From: Marinimicrobium sp. C6131
Lineage (GTDB): Bacteria > Pseudomonadota > Gammaproteobacteria > Pseudomonadales > Cellvibrionaceae
Length of the DNA: 64,000 bases
Direction: 5' to 3'
NCBI RefSeq assembly: GCF_026153455.1
Contig: NZ_CP110629.1
Span: forward strand, 2,232,001-2,296,000
Positions within the stretch are counted from its first letter, which is position 1. Each line of letters begins with the position of its first letter. The position numbers and the translations under genes were made by a program. Shown here in pieces: positions 15,421 to 24,107 of the stretch. The notes under the pieces are model-generated. The model was not told where the DNA came from, searched no databases, and worked only from the letters and a program-made list of their open reading frames with translations.

Positions 15421-17346
15421 ATGAAACTACAGTCGATTCGGATTTCAAATTTTCAATGTTTCGGTGCTGAACCAACAGAACTTTCACTTGAAGATATTAC
15501 GTATCTAATTGGCCCCAACGGTTCAGGAAAGACTGCTGCACTCCAGGCTTTGTGCCGACTTTTTGCATTTGATCCATCATTGCGCCGTATTCAGCGCTCA
15601 GACTTCCATGTCCCGCACGATGAACAGGAAGCCCCCGAAGAAAGGCGGCTATGGATCGAGGCAGATTTCCTATTTCCCGAGTTGGAAGATGAAGAAGACA
15701 ACTCGACAGTTGCTCCCCATTTCAGTCACATGCGTCTTGATGACCCTGACGGAACTCCTAGGGTGCGATATCGCCTAAGTGCCACAATGGGCCTCGCTGG
15801 GGATATTGACGAGAATTTTGTTTATGTGCTTGAAGCTGGCCCGGATGGTTCCCCTCTAAATCCTCAAACGGTTCCTAGGCCTGAGCGAAATCACATACAA
15901 GTCCACTATCTGCCCGCTAGAAGAGATCCCACTGACCACATCGCGTACGGAACGAACGCGCTTCTTGGCCGTTTACTACGGTCAGTAAACTGGGAAAATG
16001 AACGAGAGAAGGTGAAAGGGTTCACCGACCAGATTAGTGAAAGTTTGGCTGCTAATCCATCGGTCAATGCTTTTAGTTCCCACCTGAGAAAAACATGGAG
16101 TACCCTTCATAAAGGAAACTACTTTTCAGATCCCAAGATTACCTTTGTGGCATCAGAGATCGAGGCAATGCTTCGGCATTTGTCCATATCATTCTCGCCT
16201 GGACATGATGAGAATCTTGTCGATTTTTCTAGACTCAGTGACGGCCAGAAGTCGATGCTCTATCTGTCATTGGTTCTTTCATCTCAAGCTGTTGGGCGTT
16301 CTGTTCTTACTGGTGAGGACAGCTCTTTTGACCAAATGAAATTGCGTCCGCCAGTCTTTACTTTAATTGCCCTTGAAGAGCCAGAGAACAGCCTATCCCC
16401 TCACTATTTGGGGCGGATTGTCAGTGCTCTGAGCTCTATGACGAGCAATGAGGACGCCCAGGCCCTAATTGCTACGCATGCTCCGTCAATGTTGCGACGT
16501 GTAGATCCGGAACAAATTCGATATCTTCGACTTACCGAAGCCCGGCAATCTAGAATTACAAACATCCAGTTACCCGCTAAAGCCGATGAAGCGCACAAAT
16601 TTGTACGCGAGGCTGTCCAGGCATTCCCTGAGATTTACTTCTCACGTTTGGTTGTGTTGGGTGAAGGGGATAGTGAAGAAATTGTACTACCTCGCCTTTT
16701 TCGGGCAAAGGGTGCACCAGTTGATGAATCAGCGGTCACGATTGCACCGCTTGGAGGTAGACATGTCAATCATTTCTGGCGCCTTCTATCAGAACTCCAA
16801 ATCCCATATTTGACCCTTCTCGATTTAGATGTGAGTAGATACCAAGCGGGTTGGGGTAGAATAAAGTATGTAAATAACCAACTTGGCTTATATGAACCTG
16901 GAAAAGCCCTCCCAAATACTTTCCTTTTATCAGATTGGAATGATGACAACGTACCTGTTCGCACGCATCATTTCTTTGAAAACACCACGAAGAGTGTATT
17001 TTCAGAGCTGGAAATGCGAGGCGTATTTTTCTCATATCCAATGGATTTAGATTTCTCAATGCTCCTTGCTTTCCAAGGTGCTTACGGTGTTCAGCAGGAA
17101 GTTCCGGATGACTCAACGATTAAGGCCGTCTTGGGCAAGAGTCATCATAACTCATCCCAATACAGCGGAGACGAGTTAAACCTCTTCTCTACGTATCACA
17201 AGCTTTTTAAGCTGGGTAGTAAGCCCGCCGCGCATATAGATGCTCTAGCTCAGCTTAGTGACGAGGAACTGCTTGCGAACATGCCAGAAGAGTTTGGACG
17301 AATCGCAGATGCGGTGATCGCCAAGCTTGCGGAGCTTCCCGAGTGA
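15421..17346 (+). CDS. gajA: Gabija protein GajA, ATP-gated DNA endonuclease
   Basis: A 641-residue OLD-family protein. The N-terminal ABC ATPase has Walker A GPNGSGKT at residues 31-38, a signature region LSDGQKS and Walker B LIALEEPENSL. The C-terminal TOPRIM nuclease has VLGEGDSEE with metal ligand E415 and LDLDVS with D468 and D470. In Gabija, GajA is a sequence-selective endonuclease held off by ATP and released when phage replication depletes nucleotides. Its stop overlaps the gajB start (GTGA). The ATG is preceded by GGTGGGGTAAGG. It is somewhat longer than the Bacillus cereus protein (578). Confidence 0.93.
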   Translation: MKLQSIRISNFQCFGAEPTELSLEDITYLIGPNGSGKTAALQALCRLFAFDPSLRRIQRSDFHVPHDEQEAPEERRLWIEADFLFPELEDEEDNSTVAPHFSHMRLDDPDGTPRVRYRLSATMGLAGDIDENFVYVLEAGPDGSPLNPQTVPRPERNHIQVHYLPARRDPTDHIAYGTNALLGRLLRSVNWENEREKVKGFTDQISESLAANPSVNAFSSHLRKTWSTLHKGNYFSDPKITFVASEIEAMLRHLSISFSPGHDENLVDFSRLSDGQKSMLYLSLVLSSQAVGRSVLTGEDSSFDQMKLRPPVFTLIALEEPENSLSPHYLGRIVSALSSMTSNEDAQALIATHAPSMLRRVDPEQIRYLRLTEARQSRITNIQLPAKADEAHKFVREAVQAFPEIYFSRLVVLGEGDSEEIVLPRLFRAKGAPVDESAVTIAPLGGRHVNHFWRLLSELQIPYLTLLDLDVSRYQAGWGRIKYVNNQLGLYEPGKALPNTFLLSDWNDDNVPVRTHHFFENTTKSVFSELEMRGVFFSYPMDLDFSMLLAFQGAYGVQQEVPDDSTIKAVLGKSHHNSSQYSGDELNLFSTYHKLFKLGSKPAAHIDALAQLSDEELLANMPEEFGRIADAVIAKLAELPE

Positions 17347-19046
17347 TTGCAATAGATTCATGGCTGCCTTCGGATGGGCTAACGCTTGAACCTAATGCAC
17401 TGCGGGCCGCGAAGGAACAATCACGCTGTCTTGCTCTGACGGCGGGGCCGGGCGCGGGCAAGACAGAAATGCTCGCACAAAGAGCTGACTTCCTCCTCCG
17501 AACCGGAACCTGCCGTTATCCGAAGAGAATACTCGCCATCTCATTTAAAGTTGACGCCAGCAGAAATTTAAAGGACCGAATCCAGCGACGCTGTGGTAAA
17601 GAACTGGCCTCCCGATTTGATAGCTACACATTTCATGCGTTTGCAAAGCGTATTATTGATCGTTTCAGAGTAGTGCTAACTGGTAACGATGCTCTTGATC
17701 TAGATTATTCGATTGGCGAGAGAAAAGTCACCAGAAGGCAAATTACATTTCATGATCTCGTACCCCTCGCAATTCAAATTCTCAAAGCCTCTACTGTCGC
17801 TAGAAATGCCATACGCCAAACTTACAGTGATGTTTTCTTGGATGAGTTCCAGGACTGCACGGATCGGCAGTATGAACTCGTGAGGGTAGCCTTCCAAGGT
17901 ACGAGAACTCGTCTTACCGCTGTCGGTGATACTAAGCAGAAAATCATGGGATGGGCAGGGGCATTGGACGGCATTTTCCAAACGTTCGCCAGGGACTTTT
18001 CAGCGGTGCCACTAAACATGTACCGAAACTTTCGTTCAAAACCACGCCTGCTTCGTATGCAGAACGACATTATTCGTGTGCTCGATCCGGCTTCCGTAAT
18101 GCCAGATCACCAGCTTGCTGGTAAGGAAGGAGAGGTCTTCGCGTGGCAATTCGAGAATGCCCACGCAGAAGCTGAGTACTTGGCCGATTTGATTGCCGAG
18201 TGGATAAGAAATGAACAGGTTCCATTATCCGAAATCGCCGTATTAGTCTCCAAGCAACTAGATCTTTACGCCAACCACCTGATGGCGGCATTGGATATTA
18301 GGGGAATACCTTACCGGAATGAGCAGGAGATGCAGGACATTACTGTTGAGCCCGCCGCAAGGCTCGTTGTTGATTATTTGTCCTGCCTCTATGGCCAGCG
18401 AGAGCCTAAAGCATGGATTCGGTTGATGGATCAATTGATTCCCTTCGCCGATGATGAGGCGCAGTCTAGCGCCAGGCAAAATTTCCAACGCTTCTTTAAG
18501 GAACAGCGGAAAATCGTCGTCATGACCGAGTTTTTGGGTGAGTCGTTTTCGGGATGGTGGGATTCTGTGTGTAGTTTTCTGAATCATATAGGAATGGAGA
18601 CTCTTGTGGCTCTCTCTCCTGACTATGAGTCACATGCAAGGTTAGGTGAAGTTGTAAGAGATACCAAAGCGCGTATTGAAGAGCTGCTTGAACTTGCCCC
18701 CGACTTGCGCCAAGCCTTGACTCGTTTCTCTGATGACCAGTCAGTGCGTATTCTAACTATCCATAAGAGCAAAGGATTGGAGTTCGACTCAACGATAATC
18801 ATGGCCGTTGAGAACGAAATATTCTTTGGGGATCAAGATGCTAATCGGTGTGCTTTCTTCGTTGGTGTATCGAGAGCTAAACGACGTCTAGTGCTAACAT
18901 ATGCTATTGAAAGAGAAAGGCCACAAAATTATGGTGGTCGTTGGGAAGTACGCCGAACTCCCCAGCAAGAATATTTTAACTATGCTCTTCCTCATGTAAA
19001 TCGCGCTGATGGTGAGTTAAGTGATCAAGACAATGTTAATCACTAA
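17343..19046 (+). CDS. gajB: Gabija protein GajB, UvrD-like helicase
   Basis: A 567-residue superfamily 1 helicase, typical length for GajB. Walker A is AGPGAGKT at residues 34-41, motif II is FLDEFQD with D167-E168, motif III is AVGDTKQKI, motif V is TIHKSKGLEFD and motif VI is FVGVSRAKRRL. GajB binds the GajA tetramer and is thought to be activated by DNA ends to help deplete nucleotides. It starts at a GTG that overlaps the gajA stop by four bases. The boundary repeat begins at its stop codon. Confidence 0.93.
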   Translation: MIAIDSWLPSDGLTLEPNALRAAKEQSRCLALTAGPGAGKTEMLAQRADFLLRTGTCRYPKRILAISFKVDASRNLKDRIQRRCGKELASRFDSYTFHAFAKRIIDRFRVVLTGNDALDLDYSIGERKVTRRQITFHDLVPLAIQILKASTVARNAIRQTYSDVFLDEFQDCTDRQYELVRVAFQGTRTRLTAVGDTKQKIMGWAGALDGIFQTFARDFSAVPLNMYRNFRSKPRLLRMQNDIIRVLDPASVMPDHQLAGKEGEVFAWQFENAHAEAEYLADLIAEWIRNEQVPLSEIAVLVSKQLDLYANHLMAALDIRGIPYRNEQEMQDITVEPAARLVVDYLSCLYGQREPKAWIRLMDQLIPFADDEAQSSARQNFQRFFKEQRKIVVMTEFLGESFSGWWDSVCSFLNHIGMETLVALSPDYESHARLGEVVRDTKARIEELLELAPDLRQALTRFSDDQSVRILTIHKSKGLEFDSTIIMAVENEIFFGDQDANRCAFFVGVSRAKRRLVLTYAIERERPQNYGGRWEVRRTPQQEYFNYALPHVNRADGELSDQDNVNH

Positions 19047-19076
19047 AGTCCGCTTCTGGCCGAAAGCGGACATTTG
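19046..19076. repeat. Island boundary repeat, copy 6 (complete palindrome)
   Basis: The arms GTCCGCTT (19048-19055) and AAGCGGAC (19064-19071) pair perfectly around CTGGCCGA, and CATTTGG follows. It directly follows the gajB stop and is the best-preserved full copy. There is no T-run, so it is not a standard terminator. It marks the right end of the three-module array. Confidence 0.8.
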
Positions 19077-19085
19077 GAACTATCC

Positions 19086-19484
19086 TCAGCCAATTAACCA
19101 CAACACTAAGGCGGAAACCATCAACAAAAACAATGCCAATATCATGGTGGTAAGAAGCGCCACTTCTATGTAGCTGAGCACTACAAGTGGCTTTCCTACG
19201 GGCACAGATTTATCAAAACCTTTGAAACGCTTCCATTTGGCCGCTTTGGGGCAGGTTATCAGCATGATGTACCCCGCCGTTTTTAGAAAGGAAAATGGCC
19301 AGGTAACGTACAAATGCAACTCTTTCTCTCGGAAGTAGGGCCGCTTAAACAGAACCGGATCAAGTCGTTTTATCAGCGTGTTATGAAGCACTATCCCAAT
19401 AATTATCGCCACCGGGATCGCTGGAAAGGTCAGAAGCACGGCATACAGCCCGATGGTACTGATTAGTTCAGATGAAATTTGCAT
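19086..19484 (-). CDS. Small membrane protein, possible immunity partner
   Basis: A 132-residue protein with three hydrophobic segments (about residues 10-34, 62-78 and 100-131) and a basic stretch between. I recognise no family. It begins 14 bp after the stop of the LysM protein gene and is surely in the same operon. A small multi-spanning membrane protein directly behind a putative membrane-active toxin is the usual layout of a toxin/immunity pair, which is my inference. The ribosome site is weak. Confidence 0.7.
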   Translation of the reverse strand: MQISSELISTIGLYAVLLTFPAIPVAIIIGIVLHNTLIKRLDPVLFKRPYFREKELHLYVTWPFSFLKTAGYIMLITCPKAAKWKRFKGFDKSVPVGKPLVVLSYIEVALLTTMILALFLLMVSALVLWLIG

Positions 19485-19498
19485 TGACTACAGCTTAT

Positions 19499-20524
19499 CT
19501 ATGTCAGTACGTGAGAGAGACCGGGAGCAACGGTCCGAGGACGCTTCGCAGGCTTAGGCTTTGAACACAAAGAGTCAACCCCAAGCGATCCCACGAGGTT
19601 TACGGGCCTGCCGCTGGTAGTGTAAACGTATTTCAACGCTTTTCCCGCAGCAAAGCTTGTAGCGGCAACGCCGGTCGCGACAACCAAAGACGCCACCCAC
19701 CCTGGAGGCGTAGCAAGAAAGACGATTGCAGCGGTCGCTCCGGCTGCCGCAACGAGCCCTCCAAATGTTGCCCCCATTGTTTCGACAAAAATATCGTTTT
19801 TCTTGTTCTTGGTGTTTGTCTCAGAAATCTCTCGGCAAGCCAGATGGAGTGACACGGCCGTCAGCGCTATACCGCCAGCTGAAGCCAGTTTGGCAGAGCT
19901 CACCAACTTCTTGGCCTGCTGCTTTAACGGGGCAACCGGATCCGTTGATCGACTAATCCGCAATACTTCAGACAGATCGGACGTTCCATCCAGTAACCAT
20001 TGAGTAGGGCCGAGCTTTTGGCTGAGTTGGCCAACTAACTTCCGACGGCGGTAGTCATATTGGCCTTTGGTTAAATCGCCACTTTTGTAGCTTTCGTAGT
20101 TCTCAACCATCTCCCGCAGCAGCGGCGCATTCTGTTTGAAAGTGCGGTCCAACGCTGCCAGCTTAGCGCTACTACCTCCCATGATTAGTGGTGTCAGCAA
20201 CGATGTCACCTCCCTTTCAGCCGGTGAGGCGCTGGTCCAATGATCGTTAAGCGTGATAAACCAATCGTCTGAGGTGCTGAAATGGTGCGGAAAGCCCTTG
20301 GGGGAAGCGCAGTACTGCTGAGGAACCTCTAATTTCAAAAGTTGGCCAGCGTAAATGGTACTCGCATTTTTAGCCGAACGGTTGGTGGCGACAATTTGCT
20401 GGATCAGCTCTTGCTGTCTTTGGGGGTTCACCGAACCATAGTAACGCTTGATGATCGCGCTCAATGTATCGCCAGGACGTATACGGTGGACGACGGTGTC
20501 GGTGGCAGTAGCGGAATGGTTCAT
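19499..20524 (-). CDS. LysM-domain protein with Gly/Ala-rich hydrophobic C-terminus
   Basis: A 341-residue protein. Residues 12-66 form a LysM peptidoglycan-binding domain (HRIRPGDTLSAIIKRYYG to GQLLKLEV). There is no signal peptide. A helical middle region leads to three Ala/Gly-rich hydrophobic segments (about 211-230, 250-272 and 274-296) that resemble glycine-zipper membrane-inserting helices. A wall-binding domain without a signal, membrane-active segments and a small membrane protein in the same operon suggest a contact-dependent (for example type VI) effector. No secretion gene is nearby to confirm this. AAGGAG lies six bases before the ATG. Confidence 0.8.
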   Translation of the reverse strand: MNHSATATDTVVHRIRPGDTLSAIIKRYYGSVNPQRQQELIQQIVATNRSAKNASTIYAGQLLKLEVPQQYCASPKGFPHHFSTSDDWFITLNDHWTSASPAEREVTSLLTPLIMGGSSAKLAALDRTFKQNAPLLREMVENYESYKSGDLTKGQYDYRRRKLVGQLSQKLGPTQWLLDGTSDLSEVLRISRSTDPVAPLKQQAKKLVSSAKLASAGGIALTAVSLHLACREISETNTKNKKNDIFVETMGATFGGLVAAAGATAAIVFLATPPGWVASLVVATGVAATSFAAGKALKYVYTTSGRPVNLVGSLGVDSLCSKPKPAKRPRTVAPGLSHVLT

Positions 20525-20793
20525 GGAGTCTCCTTGTCAAGCTATCCCTACGACGTTGAATCCAAGTAAAACTAGCAAATGCCTAGGCCACGGGCAAGCA
20601 ATATTGAAGGAAAATTTTAACTTATACGGAACGGGCTCAAAACCGTGACAAAGTTCACGCTTTGCCTTTGTAATTTATAGTTGTCGCGAAGTTATTCCAG
20701 CGGAAATAAAACACCACTCTTCTGATCGTTCTGGCATCAATAGCCTCTCCCTGGCAATGATGCCGGACTAAAGAGCTAATACGCGAAATTGGC
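20525..20793. other. Non-coding stretch upstream of the LysM gene
   Basis: This stretch and the remnant after it make up a gene-free region of about 525 bp up to 21050. It presumably holds the promoter of the LysM operon. I see no RNA gene or repeat here. Confidence 0.5.
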
Positions 20794-20943
20794 TACTGCC
20801 ACATTGGTGCGAGCATGCACTTCGATTTGGGAATAACGGCGCCAATCACTCCGTTGTGACAGATGAATTCGTAGGGCCCCAATGGGCCCATGTCCATCTC
20901 GCCGCCTTTGGTCCTGACAAACGCCTTGAAGTAAAAGGCCTTG
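20794..20943 (-). pseudogene. 150-bp remnant of a VOC/glyoxalase gene
   Basis: This block aligns without gaps to 23473-23622, inside the intact two-domain VOC gene, same orientation and high identity by eye. It has no start and is cut off at both ends. It is therefore a broken partial copy bracketing the 21.0-23.4 kb segment. Between it and the next gene (20944-21050) there is only AT-rich non-coding sequence. Confidence 0.85.
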
Positions 20944-21050
20944 ATAGAATAGGTTTAATCTGAGTATTGCAAAAGAGATTACAACAGTTTTACCATACCG
21001 CTCACCGCGATTGACTTTTCTAACCAGGGAATAGAGTTTTGGCATCAGAC

Positions 21051-21605
21051 ATGGACACAGCTAACCGAGCGCTATACGCCGCATTACTAGTTTTTCTGAC
21101 GCTAATGGTCGCGTGTACCGACAGCCAGGGGGGCAAGGATAGCAGCACCTCCATTCCTGACAGCTACCAAAAGTATGAAGAAAACGGCGTCAGCTTTTCC
21201 TACCCTGAAACCTGGTCATTTTCCTATGACGACACTCCGTCCATCTATACAGACCGAGGCATTGGCCTGGATATTTCAGAGTTCTCCACCGCTACCCTAC
21301 TGATTTCCGAGGGTAGAAGTTTAGACTTGGACTACGTCACCAACCGGTTTCTCAGCGGCTTTCAAGTACCAGAAGGAGATTTTATCGATAATTTTACCAG
21401 GAACTCGGTTTCCATCGGTGGAATTCCCGCTGAAACAGCCACCTGGGAAGATCAATTCCTTGGAAAAACTCAGTATGAGTTAACGGTTGCCAAGATTCAG
21501 AGCAAACCTCATGACGTGTTTGTCGTTTTCAGTTTAAGCGATGAAGACATCGACCAATCCCAAGAACACAAGGAACGCTTCCTTAAAAGCATTCGTATTC
21601 AATAA
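21051..21605 (+). CDS. Putative lipoprotein with a PsbP/DcrB-like domain
   Basis: A 184-residue protein with a hydrophobic leader ending in LMVAC, a lipobox-like site, so it is probably a periplasmic lipoprotein. The mature part begins YEENGVSFSYPETWSFSYD, the pattern of PsbP/DcrB-type domains; the exact family is uncertain. A TTG four codons upstream (21039) has a better placed AGGGA site and is a possible alternative start. The next gene follows after 12 bp with a strong ribosome site, so the two form an operon. Periplasmic lipoproteins can act as immunity proteins, which is one possible role here. Confidence 0.72.
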   Translation: MDTANRALYAALLVFLTLMVACTDSQGGKDSSTSIPDSYQKYEENGVSFSYPETWSFSYDDTPSIYTDRGIGLDISEFSTATLLISEGRSLDLDYVTNRFLSGFQVPEGDFIDNFTRNSVSIGGIPAETATWEDQFLGKTQYELTVAKIQSKPHDVFVVFSLSDEDIDQSQEHKERFLKSIRIQ

Positions 21606-21617
21606 TCAGGAGGATAT

Positions 21618-22724
21618 ATGGCCAACACGGATAGTATGTACGATGGAAACCTAATCAGCGAACTTGGCGTAAAGCGTTATTTAAAGGGCCGCTCCGACTT
21701 ACCCACCTCCAACATCAATTTTTTTGTTCGAGGAAAGGCTGCTGAAGCTGCCTGGGATAAGTGTAACTTCGGCTGTCATGGCCCCACCTACCGAAACCTG
21801 ACCAAGCCATCCTCTTTCCATGAGGCCTTGCAGCCTATTGGCGGTTTTTCTCCAACACTCGCAGGCGTGATAGACGGCATTCGTCACCAAACGGTCGGGA
21901 AAGCACAGAATATCGCTGGCGGCGTAGAGCGAACCGGTGAAGGGCTTATGCTGAACGGTGACGACGCATTCCAGAGTGTAGGGGACGAAAACCTGTCCGC
22001 CTACCAGTTCGCCACGACCTGCTTTGAGAAGTTGGTCACTTTTGAAATCGACACCCTGGATAACCCTCTATCTCAAGCAGTGCTCACTATCGTTAACGAA
22101 TATACGGCTGTTATTCCCGAATGGGTGCTGCGCAGTGCTTATCAAGATGGCGCTTTACTCCTGCCAGACTCCATCAACTCCGTCTCTCTGATGAAAGCGG
22201 TATCTTTGGGCATTATCAAAGATGTCGAGCAGAGCGACCTGAGTGAAGCCATTAATCTTCTCAAGAACCCCTCCAAGCGTTTTGTAGGGAAGCAAATCGG
22301 AAAGAAGCTGGCCTCAGCTATGGGAGCGGTGCTTGCTTCGAGCATTTGTAAAAAGCTATTAACGCAAGGGCCAGGCATCAATGCCACTAAACGTGACGTT
22401 GCCAAGCTTCGTGCTCACATGCGGGGGCTAAAGGGCGGCTTGGGCGGAACACTACTGACTCTTTTGCAGACGCAAGGCGTTCTGGACAAAGCAGGGAAAG
22501 CCAGTCGCCGACTCAATCAAGCCAGTCCCCGCGTGTGGCGATTGCTCCGTTTTGAGCTGAACGGTGCCAATATGGTGTATTTCCTGGTCGAACCCCTCCT
22601 CAGAGAGTATGTGGACCGGCTATCCCTGCTGGAGCGGAGACCAAAAGAGTTTGCAAAGGTAATGGCCGCATTGGTCCATGAAAAACAGACAAGAAACATT
22701 TTCTTTCCTGGGAGTGCGATATAG
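21618..22724 (+). CDS. Hypothetical protein, 368 aa
   Basis: I do not recognise a family. There is no signal peptide. Residues 42-60 contain a C-x4-C-x-H pattern (CNFGCH), and the C-terminal third has an Ala/Ser-rich segment near residues 235-250 and a Gly-rich hydrophobic segment GGLGGTLLTLL near residue 275. The ribosome site CAGGAGG is strong. Co-transcription with a lipoprotein and closeness to the LysM pair hint at an antibacterial effector, but nothing in the sequence proves it. Confidence 0.7.
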   Translation: MANTDSMYDGNLISELGVKRYLKGRSDLPTSNINFFVRGKAAEAAWDKCNFGCHGPTYRNLTKPSSFHEALQPIGGFSPTLAGVIDGIRHQTVGKAQNIAGGVERTGEGLMLNGDDAFQSVGDENLSAYQFATTCFEKLVTFEIDTLDNPLSQAVLTIVNEYTAVIPEWVLRSAYQDGALLLPDSINSVSLMKAVSLGIIKDVEQSDLSEAINLLKNPSKRFVGKQIGKKLASAMGAVLASSICKKLLTQGPGINATKRDVAKLRAHMRGLKGGLGGTLLTLLQTQGVLDKAGKASRRLNQASPRVWRLLRFELNGANMVYFLVEPLLREYVDRLSLLERRPKEFAKVMAALVHEKQTRNIFFPGSAI

Positions 22725-22761
22725 GCAAGTTTCCAAGCTGTGCGGGTTATCACAAACTTAC

Positions 22762-22791
22762 AACACCACCCACAGTGAAGAAGGTGGTGTT
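22762..22791. terminator. Hairpin between convergent genes
   Basis: The arms AACACCACC (22762-22770) and GGTGGTGTT (22783-22791) are exact complements with a 12-base loop. It lies between two convergent genes and could act on both strands, though no long T-run follows. Confidence 0.45.
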
Positions 22792-22806
22792 CTCAGCGCT
22801 TCCCGT

Positions 22807-23292
22807 TCAGGACAGATCTGCCACTGCGGCGTCTAGCGCGGCAATATCGATCTTCTTCATTGTCATCATCGCTTCGAAGGCGCGCTGCGCCTTGGCCCGA
22901 TCCTCACTCGATATCAGATCAAGCAGCCGCTGCGGCGTGATCTGCCATGCAAAGCCCCACCGGTCCTTACACCAGCCACAATCAACCTCGACGCCGCCAT
23001 TGTTGATGATGGTATTCCAGTAGTGGTCCGTCTCTTCCTGGTTTTCGGTGACCACCATGAAGCTGACGGACTCATTCGGCGTAACATTCGGGCCACCGTT
23101 AAGGCCGATGAACGGCCGGCCGAGCACCGTGAATTCGACGGTCAGCTCAGTGCCTTCCTGACCGCCGGGAAAGTCACCGGGGGCGTTGTTGATCCGTTCG
23201 ACAGCGCTGTCGGGAAAGGTGGCGGCATAGAACTCGGCCGCCTTGCGGGCTTCGCCGTGGTCGAACCACAGGCAAGTCACTAAGTTGGTCAT
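22807..23292 (-). CDS. VOC family protein, PhnB/YjdN type
   Basis: A 161-residue vicinal oxygen chelate protein of the PhnB-like (3-demethylubiquinone methyltransferase-like) branch. It begins with the typical TNLVTCLWFDHGEARKAAEF and continues with FTVLGRPFIGLNGGP and CGWCKDRWGFAWQITP, which are characteristic. Such proteins often replace or modify small electrophiles, but most have no known substrate. It lies just downstream of another VOC gene on the same strand (20 bp gap), so the two probably share a transcript. Confidence 0.9.
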   Translation of the reverse strand: MTNLVTCLWFDHGEARKAAEFYAATFPDSAVERINNAPGDFPGGQEGTELTVEFTVLGRPFIGLNGGPNVTPNESVSFMVVTENQEETDHYWNTIINNGGVEVDCGWCKDRWGFAWQITPQRLLDLISSEDRAKAQRAFEAMMTMKKIDIAALDAAVADLS

Positions 23293-23312
23293 ATCGGCTC
23301 CTATTGTGTCAG

Positions 23313-24107
23313 TTATTTTCTTGCGCCCACCAGGGAGAACAGAGCCCCCTGCGGATCGATCCCTTGGACGATGAAGTCGCCACCGGGAATTTCATCGGGG
23401 CCGTGCAGAAGTTGTCCCCCGTTGTCGGCGATGGTTTTGCAGGCGACGTCGATATCGGCGCAACGGAAATAGTACTGCCACATCGGTGCGGGCATGCCCT
23501 CCGGTTTGGGCATAATGGCGCCGATCACCCCGTTGTGGCGGATAAATTCGTACGAGCCCATCGGGCCCATGTCCATCTCGCCGTCTTTGGTCCAGCCAAA
23601 CGCCTTGAAGTAGAAGGCCTTGGCGGCTTCAGGGTCAGTGGTCGCCAGTTCATTCCAGGCACAGTGTCCCACACGGGGTTTGTCGGAGGCAAAAGCCAGA
23701 CTGACCTCATTGCTGCTGCCCTTCATGACATAAAAGGGGGTGCCTTGCGGATCGCTGACCATGGCCAATCGGCCGACATTGGGAATATCGGTCGGGGGCA
23801 TCTGCACACTGCCTCCCATCTCGGTGATGTTGGCCACCGCCTGATCGACATCGTCCACGGCGATATAGCCCAACCACACGGGCTTGGCGCCGCCCTGGAA
23901 CATCTCTTCGGTCAGTTGCATTAGGCCACCGACCTCTCGCGGTTCTCCGGTGTCCTCATCCTGGACGCTGAGAATGCGGTAGTCCATAGTGGGCTGACCG
24001 CTGTCGGTTGCCTGCCAGCCCAGAATGGCACCATAAAAGGCGAGCGCCGCATTGCTGTCGGTGGTGAGCAGTTCGTACCAGATAAATTCGCCGTGTCGGT
24101 TGGGCAT
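23313..24107 (-). CDS. VOC family protein, two glyoxalase-like domains
   Basis: A 264-residue cytoplasmic protein made of two tandem VOC (glyoxalase/bleomycin resistance) domains. The first begins GEFIWYELLTTD and the second GHCAWNELATTD, both with the following AFYGAILGW or AFYFKAFGW signature. This resembles the CFP32-like group. The start at MPNRHGE was chosen because AAGGAG lies seven bases upstream. It is first in a two-gene unit with the PhnB-like protein. A 150-bp broken copy of its second domain lies at 20794-20943. Confidence 0.9.
   Translation of the reverse strand: MPNRHGEFIWYELLTTDSNAALAFYGAILGWQATDSGQPTMDYRILSVQDEDTGEPREVGGLMQLTEEMFQGGAKPVWLGYIAVDDVDQAVANITEMGGSVQMPPTDIPNVGRLAMVSDPQGTPFYVMKGSSNEVSLAFASDKPRVGHCAWNELATTDPEAAKAFYFKAFGWTKDGEMDMGPMGSYEFIRHNGVIGAIMPKPEGMPAPMWQYYFRCADIDVACKTIADNGGQLLHGPDEIPGGDFIVQGIDPQGALFSLVGARK

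Noticed and set aside
7181..19076. Boundary repeats as integron attC sites with an integron integrase
   Set aside because: The recombinase is too short and lacks IntI features, and the repeats do not show the attC core-site layout. The resemblance is only in arrangement.
19046..19076. Palindrome after gajB as an ordinary terminator
   Set aside because: There is no T-run on either side, and related copies occur upstream of modules as well.
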